Assembly (NCBI GenBank): GCA_016293915.1 | Contig: JAEDCY010000054.1 | Coordinates: 1 to 15,215 of the forward strand | Direction of reading: 5' to 3' | DNA: 15,215 nucleotides | Source of the DNA: Treponema sp. | GTDB lineage: Bacteria > Spirochaetota > Spirochaetia > Treponematales > Treponemataceae | Shown here: positions 1 through 7,089 of the stretch, one piece after another | Position numbering within the stretch: position 1 is the first letter of the stretch | Layout of the letters: every line of letters begins with the position of its first letter | Notes under the pieces: model-generated | What the model saw: the letters and a program-made list of their open reading frames with translations, nothing else | Databases searched by the model: none | Told to the model about the DNA's origin: nothing | Made by a program: the position numbers and the translations under genes

Positions 1-128
1 GTGGAGCCACGCCGAAGGCGGCCACCGCAACGAAATGAACTAACGTTAGTTAGTGAATGAAGTGAGGAGGCTGGAGCGATAGCGGAATGGCGGAAGGCCC
101 GACCCGAACGAAGTGAGGGGAGCCCCCA
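1..128. other. GC-rich leader without a recognisable gene
   Basis: This stretch is visibly richer in G+C than the gene that follows. All three forward frames are closed by stops before position 61, so at most it could hold the last codons of a gene lying outside the window. It contains a perfect 14-base palindrome at 38-51 (AACTAACGTTAGTT) and a small inverted repeat at 11-19 (GCC-GAA-GGC). The latter has the same GAA loop as the inner stems of the palindromic elements at 7528-8370, flanked here by GTGG and CCAC. It may be a dispersed repeat, but only one copy is visible in this window. No promoter could be assigned with confidence. Confidence 0.4.
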
Positions 129-144
129 AGGAGAAAAAAAGATT

Positions 145-1236
145 ATGAAAATTACTTTGCACACAATTAAGGTCCGCGAGCTTGTAAATGGATATCAGGA
201 TAATGATGAGGCTGGGGTTGTTGGCTTTGACGGCAAGCTGGATATAAGGCCGCCCTATCAGCGGGAGTTTTGTTATAACGATAATCAGCAGCAGGCGGTA
301 ATGGATACGCTGACGAACGGTTTTCCTCTGAACACGATGTACTGGGTTGTTCGCGAAGATGGCCGCTATGAAGTTCTGGATGGGCAGCAGAGAACTATTT
401 CGATTTGCCGCTATGTGAACGGAACTTTTTCTCATAATATGCGCTACTTTACAAACCTGCAACCGGACGAAAAAGAGCAGATTTTGAATTATGATTTGCA
501 GGTTTATTTTTGCGAAGGAACTGACAGCGAAAAATTGAGCTGGTTTAAAACTATAAACATTGCGGGAGAAAAGCTCACTGAACAGGAAATTAGAAATGCG
601 GTTTATGCGGGCTCGTGGACGGCTGAGGCTAAAAAGATTTTTTCTAAATCGAATTGCGCGGCTAAGCTTTTGGGCGATAAATATGTAAATGGTAATCCTA
701 TTCGGCAGGAGCTTCTTGAAACTGTTTTGGGCTGGTATGTTGGAAAAGATGATAAGCTGATATGTACTTACATGGGAAAGCATCAGAACGATTCTAATGC
801 AAATGAGCTCTGGGTTTATTTTCAATTTGTGATTGCCTGGATTAAAGCTTTATTCCCAACTTACAGAAAGGAGATGAAGGGAATTGACTGGGGCATGCTT
901 TATAATCAGTATCACGAAAATGATTATGACCCGGCTGCTCTTGAAAAGGAAATTGTTTCTTTAATTGATAATGAAGAAGTTACAAATCATAAGGGCATTT
1001 ATTATTATCTCTTTGACAGGAAAGAAAGTCATTTAAGTTTGCGGGAATTTGATGACAAGATGAAACGTAAAAAATATGAAGAGCAGAAAGGGATTTGTCC
1101 TCTTTGTAGTCAGCATTATGAATTTACTGAAATGCAGGGAGACCATATTGTTCCCTGGAGTTGTGGCGGAAAAACTGTTTATGAAAATTTGCAGATGCTT
1201 TGTCGGCTTTGTAATAATACTAAGAGTAATAAATAG
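145..1236 (+). CDS. DUF262 (GmrSD N-terminal-like) protein with C-terminal HNH endonuclease domain
   Basis: The 363-residue protein joins two domains. Residues about 8-110 are a ParB-like DUF262 module with RPPYQR (35-40) and DGQQR (79-83), the nucleotide-handling signature shared with the N-terminal part of type IV restriction enzyme GmrSD. The C-terminus is a zinc-type HNH nuclease: CPLC (318-321), the DH pair (333-334), GG (341-342), Asn348, and Cys353/Cys356 closing the second half of the metal site. The protein is therefore a predicted nucleotide-regulated DNA endonuclease, probably defensive. All catalytic residues appear intact. The start is supported by AAGGAG at 128-133, 11 bases before the ATG. 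GmrSD itself carries DUF1524 at this position, so an HNH partner marks a different branch. No methylase or partner gene is visible, and it stands alone. It ends 2 bp from the convergent gene at 1239. Confidence 0.85.
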   Translation: MKITLHTIKVRELVNGYQDNDEAGVVGFDGKLDIRPPYQREFCYNDNQQQAVMDTLTNGFPLNTMYWVVREDGRYEVLDGQQRTISICRYVNGTFSHNMRYFTNLQPDEKEQILNYDLQVYFCEGTDSEKLSWFKTINIAGEKLTEQEIRNAVYAGSWTAEAKKIFSKSNCAAKLLGDKYVNGNPIRQELLETVLGWYVGKDDKLICTYMGKHQNDSNANELWVYFQFVIAWIKALFPTYRKEMKGIDWGMLYNQYHENDYDPAALEKEIVSLIDNEEVTNHKGIYYYLFDRKESHLSLREFDDKMKRKKYEEQKGICPLCSQHYEFTEMQGDHIVPWSCGGKTVYENLQMLCRLCNNTKSNK

Positions 1237-1238
1237 AA

Positions 1239-1541
1239 TTACTTATACATCACTAGCAGCACGCTGACTGCAGCCAGCAGGAAAACCATATATACGAGTA
1301 CAAGCGGAGAGGCTATCTGTGGGAAGCTTATGAGCATAAAGCCCAGGACGAGAGTTAGTGCACCTAAACCTAATGCAACGTAACCGCTGGATTTTGCGCG
1401 GAGTTGATTTTTGCGCAGATTTTCCGGGGACTTGTCTGCAGCGGCTTCGTTGAGTTTATCCAGAAAACTTGGTAAGAGAAAATATACACCGGCGGCGCAA
1501 AATGCTAGACCGGCGATAAAGAAAAGAATTATCAGAATCAT
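1239..1541 (-). CDS. Small three-helix membrane protein, unknown function
   Basis: This 100-residue protein has three clear hydrophobic segments, at about residues 2-23, 53-72 and 78-98. A short polar, charged loop (about 28-50) separates the first two. No family is recognised. AGGAAG (complement of 1548-1553) precedes the ATG by six bases, a good ribosome binding site. It lies downstream of ftsK on the same strand with a 76-base gap that holds a hairpin repeat, so it could be read from the ftsK transcript or be separate. Its stop is 2 bp from the stop of the convergent nuclease gene, leaving no room for a terminator between them. Confidence 0.6.
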   Translation of the reverse strand: MILIILFFIAGLAFCAAGVYFLLPSFLDKLNEAAADKSPENLRKNQLRAKSSGYVALGLGALTLVLGFMLISFPQIASPLVLVYMVFLLAAVSVLLVMYK

Positions 1542-1572
1542 ATAAACTTCCTAAGGCGGGAGATGCTGAAAT

Positions 1573-1605
1573 GTCATCCTGAACTTGTTTCAGGATCAGC
1601 ATGAC
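1573..1605. repeat. 33-bp hairpin repeat, copy 1
   Basis: The 33-bp unit has GTCAT/ATGAC at its ends and an inner TCCTGAA/TTCAGGA stem around a five-base loop. A second copy in the opposite orientation lies at 7054-7086 and differs at two positions. This copy starts 12 bases beyond the ftsK stop codon. It has no T-run after the stem on either strand, so a classical intrinsic terminator is not supported. It may act as a 3' processing or stabilising hairpin, or it may be a dispersed repeat that settles at gene ends. I recall very similar repeats scattered in several unrelated bacterial genomes, but this was not checked. Confidence 0.8.
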
Positions 1606-1617
1606 CTTACACTTTTA

Positions 1618-4600
1618 TCATGGAACGTGGATTACCTCGCGAGGTTTTGCTCCGTTTGCAGGACCGACAATTCCGCGTTCTTCCATTTCCTCAACAAGGC
1701 GGGCTGCACGGTTGTAGCCAATCTTCAGGCGGCGCTGCAGGTAACTTGCGCTGGCCTTGCCGCTTTGAACAACAATTTCAAGAGCCTGGTCGTACAATGG
1801 ATCATCGTCGTCCATTGGTTCACCAAAGAGGTCACGGGCTCCTTCTTCGTCATCATCATCTGTGAAAATTTCTTCGTCGATGTAGTCCGGTTCACCGTAG
1901 TCTTTTACAGCGGTAACTACATTTTCAACTTCCTGGTCGCTAACAAAGGTTCCCTGAATTCGGATTGGAGCCGGATCCACTGCAGAAGCGTAAAGCATAT
2001 CACCACGGCCAAGAAGTTTTTCGGCACCTACTGTATCAATAATGATATTAGAGTCTGTACGGCTGGCAACCATGAAGGCAATTCTGGTTGGAATGTTTGC
2101 CTTGATAAGACCTGTGATTACGTTTACAGAAGGTCGCTGAGTTGCAAGAACAAGGTGAATACCAACGGCGCGGCTCATTGCTGTAAGGCGGGCTACGATA
2201 TTTTCGAGTTCCTTTCCACTGGTTGCCATGAGGTCGGCAAACTCATCAATAATAACAACGATGTATGGCAGCTTTTCTGTACAGATTTTCTGCTCTTTAA
2301 TTTTTTTGTTGTAGTTAGAAATATCACGTACACCCATACCATCGAGCAGGGCATAACGTCTTTCCATTTCACAAAGACACCACTGCAGGGCCTGGAGGGC
2401 TTTCTTTGGCTCTGTGATTACAGGTGTGAGCAAATGTGGAATATTATTGTAAAGCTTGAGCTCGACAACCTTAGGGTCAACAAGAATCATCTTTACATCT
2501 TCAAAGCTTCTCTTATACAAAATCGAAAGAATGAGTGAGTTTACACAAACAGACTTTCCGGAACCGGTTGCACCGGCAATCAGCATATGTGGAGTTTTTA
2601 CAAGGTCAATCAGCTGGGCCTTACCGAGAATATCTTTTCCGAGCACAACAGGCACGGCCATCTTCTTCCATTCAGGAAGGTCCATTTCGATGATTTCGCG
2701 GAAGCCGACTACCGATCGGTTGCGGTTTGGAACTTCAATACCAACAGCCTGTTTTCCAGGAATTGGAGCAACAATGCGGACAGACTGAGCGGCAAGGCTG
2801 AGAGCGATGTTATCCTGAAGGGCAACAATCTTACTGAGCTTTACGCCAGGTGCCGGCAGAATCTCGAACATTGTAACAACCGGACCTTTTTTGATTCCGA
2901 TAATATCAGCTTCAATATTAAACTCTGAGAGAGTCTGCTTAAGGTTGAGAGATGCCTGTTTTGTTGCATCATCGATAATCCAGTACTGGTCATCTTTATA
3001 TGCTGTGAGCAAATCTGACGGAATAACATAAGGGCCTTTTTTTGTGGCACGATTTGTCTTTGGTGGATTTGCGGCAATTTCTTTTGTATGAGGGCGATTT
3101 TCTTCCTGCTGTGCATTAAAAAAATCAGAAAGTTCGTCTTTTGTAAGATTTGTTGCGCCACCATGCAATGGCCCGTTTGCAGCTGGTGCTTTTGCAGGCA
3201 TCTCTTTTCTGATATCTGCATCCATGTCTTTGAAAACATTAGCTGCTGCAGTTGAAATATTTACTTCATCCTCTTCTTCAATCTGTTCCTGCTGCTGGGC
3301 AAGCTGGTCGAAAATCTGAGGATTGTCTTCGTATTCTTCTTCAGTTTCAGAATCAGATTTTTTTTCTGCTTCATAAGGGTCTTCGATTTTTGGAGCAGTT
3401 TTCTTTGTATCTACATTCTCAAAATAATTATAGAGATTTTCTTTTGTTGCAATTTTTGGAGATTCTTCATTATTGAAGTATGAACCTACCGAACGGTAGT
3501 TTTCGTTCTCTGTTGCTTCTGATTTTTCCTGCTTAGTGAGGATTGCTGGCTTGGTATTAATGGCCGGCTCTTCCATATCAAAAGAAGGGAAAGGAAGAGT
3601 TTCATCTTCTACATAATCATCATTTTCAGTTTCTGCTTCAGGCTTAGACTCAAAAACTGCATCATCCTTAATCTGAATTCTTACAGGATACTTTGGTTTT
3701 TCTGTTATCGGCTGCTCAGGAGTTTTTTTTTCCGCTGTATCTTCAGAATCAGAACCATCATCTAAAACAATTTTGTGAGGATAAAGAGGATTTTCTACAA
3801 CTGAATCAATATAGCGGGTTGTTGCGTAAGGATCATTTTTTTCTTCGTATACAACATCTTCTACAATTTCATCTTTAGCTTCTGCTTCTGGTGTAACTGA
3901 ATTTACAGTTTCATCTTCAGGAGCAGCTTCAGTTTTTTCTGTCTGTGGTTCTACATCATCTTTTGGTGGGAATTCTAATGCAGGATCATTCTCATCAAAA
4001 TCAGCATCGTATTCAGGTGGAAGATTTTCTGGTTTTGGAGGAAGATTATTCCACTCAAGCTCTTCCTGTGGTGCAGTAAGTGCTGCAAACTCTTCATTTG
4101 TAAGAGATGGTGCTTCTGGCTTTTGTGCAAGAGCATAAACTTCATCATCTACTGTTGGAGCAGATGTTTCTTCTACAGCAGTTTCCTCTGGCTCTTCTTC
4201 GTAAGAATCAACTTCATCAAGAATTTCATCAAAGATAGTAGCTTTCTTTTCCTTGTTGTCTTCTTCTTCGTATTCATCATCAGAATATTCATCTGAATCG
4301 CTGTCATCTGATTTTTTGAATTTATTCTTTAATTTGTCAAAGATAGATTCTTTAGGAACTTTGATTTTTGAAAGCCTATTGAATTCTGGAAGATTTTCAC
4401 TTTCTGAATTCTCTGCATTTTCCGCTTCCTCAGCAACAGTTTCAGAATTCTCTTCATCTTTCGGCAAAACAAGAGGTCTCATTTTAGGTTTTCGCAAACG
4501 ATCAGCAATAATGCCTGTTCCCAAAAATTCGATAATAACGAGCATAACACCTGTTACAAGAGCAATAAGAATTTTTACAATTGCGAAAGATGAATGATCT

Positions 4601-4926
4601 ACCTTAATAATAGAACGAACAATGCTTTCTGTAACTACGCAGGTAAAAAATGGTACAAGCGCAGTCAAAAGACGAAGTGTTTTACGGGCAGTCCACTTAG
4701 AAGCAAAGCACGAAAGACCGGCTACCAGCAGAAATCCCGGAATCAAAATGCTGCAAAAGCCGTAAACGGAGTACAGCATATCTCCGAGTAAATACAAAAT
4801 ATTATTATGCCCTGGCCCGGTAACTCCGTAATCCAAAGGGAGAAGAATCAAACTGATTGAAAATAAAGCCGCCAGCATCAGCAAAGCGACTCCGGTTATG
4901 AAACTAGACTTATTAGATGCTCTCAT
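1618..4926 (-). CDS. ftsK: DNA translocase FtsK/SpoIIIE
   Basis: This is a membrane-anchored, ATP-driven double-stranded DNA pump that clears chromosome ends from the division septum and, in the known family, activates XerCD recombination at dif. The 1102 residues comprise four N-terminal transmembrane helices (about 12-31, 44-70, 82-106, 114-140). A long, strongly acidic low-complexity linker follows (about 150-625), rich in Glu, Asp, Pro and Ser. The motor runs from about 631, with Walker A GATGSGKS (785-792) and Walker B ending at Asp894-Glu895. A winged-helix gamma domain (about 1042-1102) reads the orienting DNA motifs. All parts are present with no frameshift. The linker is long but of a kind common in the family. 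The start is the only Met before the first helix. The possible SD (GGAAG) is only one base from the ATG, which is unusually close. Confidence 0.97.
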   Translation of the reverse strand: MRASNKSSFITGVALLMLAALFSISLILLPLDYGVTGPGHNNILYLLGDMLYSVYGFCSILIPGFLLVAGLSCFASKWTARKTLRLLTALVPFFTCVVTESIVRSIIKVDHSSFAIVKILIALVTGVMLVIIEFLGTGIIADRLRKPKMRPLVLPKDEENSETVAEEAENAENSESENLPEFNRLSKIKVPKESIFDKLKNKFKKSDDSDSDEYSDDEYEEEDNKEKKATIFDEILDEVDSYEEEPEETAVEETSAPTVDDEVYALAQKPEAPSLTNEEFAALTAPQEELEWNNLPPKPENLPPEYDADFDENDPALEFPPKDDVEPQTEKTEAAPEDETVNSVTPEAEAKDEIVEDVVYEEKNDPYATTRYIDSVVENPLYPHKIVLDDGSDSEDTAEKKTPEQPITEKPKYPVRIQIKDDAVFESKPEAETENDDYVEDETLPFPSFDMEEPAINTKPAILTKQEKSEATENENYRSVGSYFNNEESPKIATKENLYNYFENVDTKKTAPKIEDPYEAEKKSDSETEEEYEDNPQIFDQLAQQQEQIEEEDEVNISTAAANVFKDMDADIRKEMPAKAPAANGPLHGGATNLTKDELSDFFNAQQEENRPHTKEIAANPPKTNRATKKGPYVIPSDLLTAYKDDQYWIIDDATKQASLNLKQTLSEFNIEADIIGIKKGPVVTMFEILPAPGVKLSKIVALQDNIALSLAAQSVRIVAPIPGKQAVGIEVPNRNRSVVGFREIIEMDLPEWKKMAVPVVLGKDILGKAQLIDLVKTPHMLIAGATGSGKSVCVNSLILSILYKRSFEDVKMILVDPKVVELKLYNNIPHLLTPVITEPKKALQALQWCLCEMERRYALLDGMGVRDISNYNKKIKEQKICTEKLPYIVVIIDEFADLMATSGKELENIVARLTAMSRAVGIHLVLATQRPSVNVITGLIKANIPTRIAFMVASRTDSNIIIDTVGAEKLLGRGDMLYASAVDPAPIRIQGTFVSDQEVENVVTAVKDYGEPDYIDEEIFTDDDDEEGARDLFGEPMDDDDPLYDQALEIVVQSGKASASYLQRRLKIGYNRAARLVEEMEERGIVGPANGAKPREVIHVP

Positions 4927-4994
4927 ACTTCCATTATCGGAATAATAAAAAAAGATTTTAGGATTTTTAAGAGAGATTTTCTTTCATTTTTTTG

Positions 4995-5024
4995 TTGTCC
5001 GTTACGTGCAAAAAAGGTTATAAT
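4995..5024 (+). promoter_or_regulatory. Promoter of the phosphofructokinase gene
   Basis: A perfect -10 box TATAAT lies at 5019-5024. A partial -35 box, TTGTCC (4995-5000), sits 18 bases upstream and matches the consensus at four of six positions. The expected start of transcription, about seven bases after the -10 box, is at 5031-5032, and the gene's ATG is at 5032. The mRNA would therefore have essentially no 5' leader. The AAAGG at 5026-5030 would lie outside such a transcript and is too near the ATG to serve as a Shine-Dalgarno site. Confidence 0.6.
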
Positions 5025-5031
5025 TAAAGGC

Positions 5032-6117
5032 ATGAAAGCTTCTACAATTAAAACTGTTGGAATTTTGACTTCGGGTGGAGATGCGCCAGGGCTTAATGCC
5101 GCAATTCGTGCGCTTTGTATTTCTGGAAAAAATAATTACGGAATGAAGTTTATTGGTATTCGAAACGGATACCGCGGGCTCATAGATAACGACACGTTCA
5201 AGATGGATGAGCTTGATCTTGAGCCGCTGATTTCGCAGGGTGGTACAATTCTTGGAACTTCCCGCGTAAAGCCATTTAAAAATCCTGTACCAGATTCAAA
5301 AACTGGACTTTTGCCGGTAGATGGAATCAAAGAAACTTTCAAGAAAAATAAACTTGATGCACTTGTGTGTCTTGGTGGAAACGGAACAAATACAACGGCG
5401 TCTTTGCTTTCAGAAGCTGGTTTCAATGTAATTGGTATGCCAAAAACAATTGATAATGATATTGTAGGCACCGACGAAACCTTTGGTTTTCATACAGCAA
5501 TTGATGTAGCAACTCATGGAATTGAAGCAATCAGAACAACAGCAAAGAGTCACAGCCGAGCAATGGTTGTTGAGATTATGGGACACAAGGTTGGCTGGCT
5601 GGGACTTTATGCAGGACTCGCCGGCCGTGCAGATGTAATTCTTCTGCCTGAAATTCCTTATGATATTAAAAAGATTGCAAAATACATGAAGGCTAAAAAA
5701 GCCAAGGGCCAGAACTATTTTATTATTGCCTGTTCGGAAGGTGCGATTGATCTGGATGAAGCAAAGCTTGGTAAAAAAGAATTCAAAAAAGCCAGAGAGT
5801 CTATGCCTCAGTCGGTTGGCTTCCGGGTTGCAAAAGAAATAGAAGAGGCTACAGGAATTGAAACAAGAACCAGCGTGCTCGGTTATTTACAGCGTGGCGG
5901 AGATCCTGCTCCTTATGACAGAATTCTTGCAACAAAGCTTGGTAATGCGGCAGCAGATTTTCTTGCAGAAAAACGTTTTGGAAATCTTGTTGCTGTAAAA
6001 AACGGCAGTATTGTTGCAACTCCACTTTCTGTAGTTGCAGGCCGTGTAAAAGAAATTACGGAAAAAGATCCTGTGCTAAAAGCAGCGCGTGAATTGGGAA
6101 TCTGTTTTGGTGACTAA
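5032..6117 (+). CDS. 6-phosphofructokinase (mixed ATP/PPi clade)
   Basis: The enzyme phosphorylates fructose 6-phosphate to fructose 1,6-bisphosphate, the committing step of glycolysis. At 361 residues it has the usual size of the short bacterial family. Visible motifs are GGD (15-17) at the phosphoryl-donor loop, GGNGT (115-119), PKTIDND (137-143) with the catalytic Asp141, MGH (183-185), the EIP substrate segment (207-209) and YLQRGG (285-290). Donor choice is not settled by sequence. Gly118 occupies the place of Gly104 of the E. coli enzyme, typical of ATP users, while Lys138 occupies the place of Gly124, typical of PPi users. Asn117 stands where E. coli has the metal-binding Asp103. This combination fits the mixed group. 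The ATG sits 7 bases after a TATAAT box. The next gene starts one base after the stop, so the two are probably co-translated. Confidence 0.93.
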   Translation: MKASTIKTVGILTSGGDAPGLNAAIRALCISGKNNYGMKFIGIRNGYRGLIDNDTFKMDELDLEPLISQGGTILGTSRVKPFKNPVPDSKTGLLPVDGIKETFKKNKLDALVCLGGNGTNTTASLLSEAGFNVIGMPKTIDNDIVGTDETFGFHTAIDVATHGIEAIRTTAKSHSRAMVVEIMGHKVGWLGLYAGLAGRADVILLPEIPYDIKKIAKYMKAKKAKGQNYFIIACSEGAIDLDEAKLGKKEFKKARESMPQSVGFRVAKEIEEATGIETRTSVLGYLQRGGDPAPYDRILATKLGNAAADFLAEKRFGNLVAVKNGSIVATPLSVVAGRVKEITEKDPVLKAARELGICFGD

Positions 6118-6118
6118 G

Positions 6119-7063
6119 ATGGGTGAACTGAAATGCCACCGTTGCGCTGTTTGCGATGGTTATGGTTGTCCTGGTATGTTACCCGGACTCGGCGGTGTTT
6201 TTGAGGGAAAAAATTTTCAATTAAATTGTGAAGGCTGGCATGAACTTTTTGATGCGGCACTTGCTCGTGGACTGGGAGATGAAATACGTGCAATTTCAGT
6301 TTGTCCGCAGCAGCTGCGTTGTGGCCCGGTTACCGGTGCTGTTGAAAACATTGGCTATGCCAGAGAAGCAGATTTTTATCTTCCTTACTTAAGCAATGCA
6401 GCGAAGGCAGGCTTTGGCCTTTGTGTAGGAGATGGCTGTCCCGACGAAAAATTAAAGCTGGGGGTGGCTGCAGTGAAAGAGCTGAATCATACGATGGTTG
6501 CGGTTCCTGAGCTTGTAGGAGGGGGCGAAACTACAGCAGAGTCGACCACCGTAAAAGCTGCCTTTTTTCTTAAACCTTATCCGCAGGAAAAACTTTTTGA
6601 ACGTATTGAATGGATTCGTCCTTACGCTTCTCATATTGGAATTGATATTGATTCTTATAATATTGTAACGATGCGTAATCTGGTAAACCTGGAGCGCAAA
6701 ACAGCTGTTCAGCTCGAAGACTTTCGAAATCATACAAAACTGCCCTTTGTAATTAAAGGTGTGTTTACAGAAGATGATCTGGCTCTTGTTCGCGAAGTTC
6801 AGCCAGATGTAGTTTATATTTCTAATCACGGTGGTCGTGTTGAAACTCGGATTGGAAGCACGGCACAGTTCCTTGCAGAAAAAGCTTCAGAGCTTAAGAA
6901 ATACTGTAAAGAGATTTGGGTAGACGGAGGAATCCGTACAAAGCAGGATGTCCAGACAGCGCTTTATTATGGCGCCAACCAGGTAATTGCCGCGCGGCCA
7001 CTAATCCGCGCAACTTTTGATGATCATTACGCGGAGACTGTTAAGGAACTTACGTCATGCTGA
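6119..7063 (+). CDS. FMN-dependent alpha-hydroxy-acid dehydrogenase/oxidase-like protein
   Basis: The C-terminal half carries the FMN-barrel signatures of the L-lactate dehydrogenase/glycolate oxidase family: FVIKG (Lys213), SNHGGR with the catalytic-type His237 and Arg240, and the phosphate-binding VDGGIR (268-273). The protein would oxidise a 2-hydroxy acid or a related substrate using FMN; the substrate is unknown. The N-terminus has four cysteines close together (Cys6, 9, 12, 17), a feature I recall in anaerobe members of this family and suggestive of a metal or Fe-S site. The chosen start is the ATG one base after the phosphofructokinase TAA; an in-frame GTG at 6110 is an alternative, and an ATG at 6089 would overlap the upstream gene. 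No strong SD is seen, so coupling is likely. The last three codons and the stop lie inside a 33-bp repeat. Confidence 0.85.
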   Translation: MGELKCHRCAVCDGYGCPGMLPGLGGVFEGKNFQLNCEGWHELFDAALARGLGDEIRAISVCPQQLRCGPVTGAVENIGYAREADFYLPYLSNAAKAGFGLCVGDGCPDEKLKLGVAAVKELNHTMVAVPELVGGGETTAESTTVKAAFFLKPYPQEKLFERIEWIRPYASHIGIDIDSYNIVTMRNLVNLERKTAVQLEDFRNHTKLPFVIKGVFTEDDLALVREVQPDVVYISNHGGRVETRIGSTAQFLAEKASELKKYCKEIWVDGGIRTKQDVQTALYYGANQVIAARPLIRATFDDHYAETVKELTSC

Positions 7064-7086
7064 TTCTGAAACAAGTTCGGGATGAC
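7054..7086. repeat. 33-bp hairpin repeat, copy 2 (inverted)
   Basis: This is the reverse complement of the unit at 1573-1605, with two substitutions and the same length. It lies between the convergent genes ending at 7063 and 7090. It overlaps the 3' end of the FMN enzyme gene, encoding its last residues Thr-Ser-Cys and the TGA. There is no T-run after the stem. Confidence 0.8.
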
Positions 7087-7089
7087 GTG

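Noticed and set aside
46..825. 259-codon frame on the minus strand
   Set aside because: It lies opposite the DUF262-HNH gene, whose motifs and ribosome site are clear, and the translation has no family character.
1585..2538. Long 317-codon frame on the plus strand
   Set aside because: It is antisense to the conserved FtsK motor domain, has no recognisable motif, and is a shadow of that gene's codon use.
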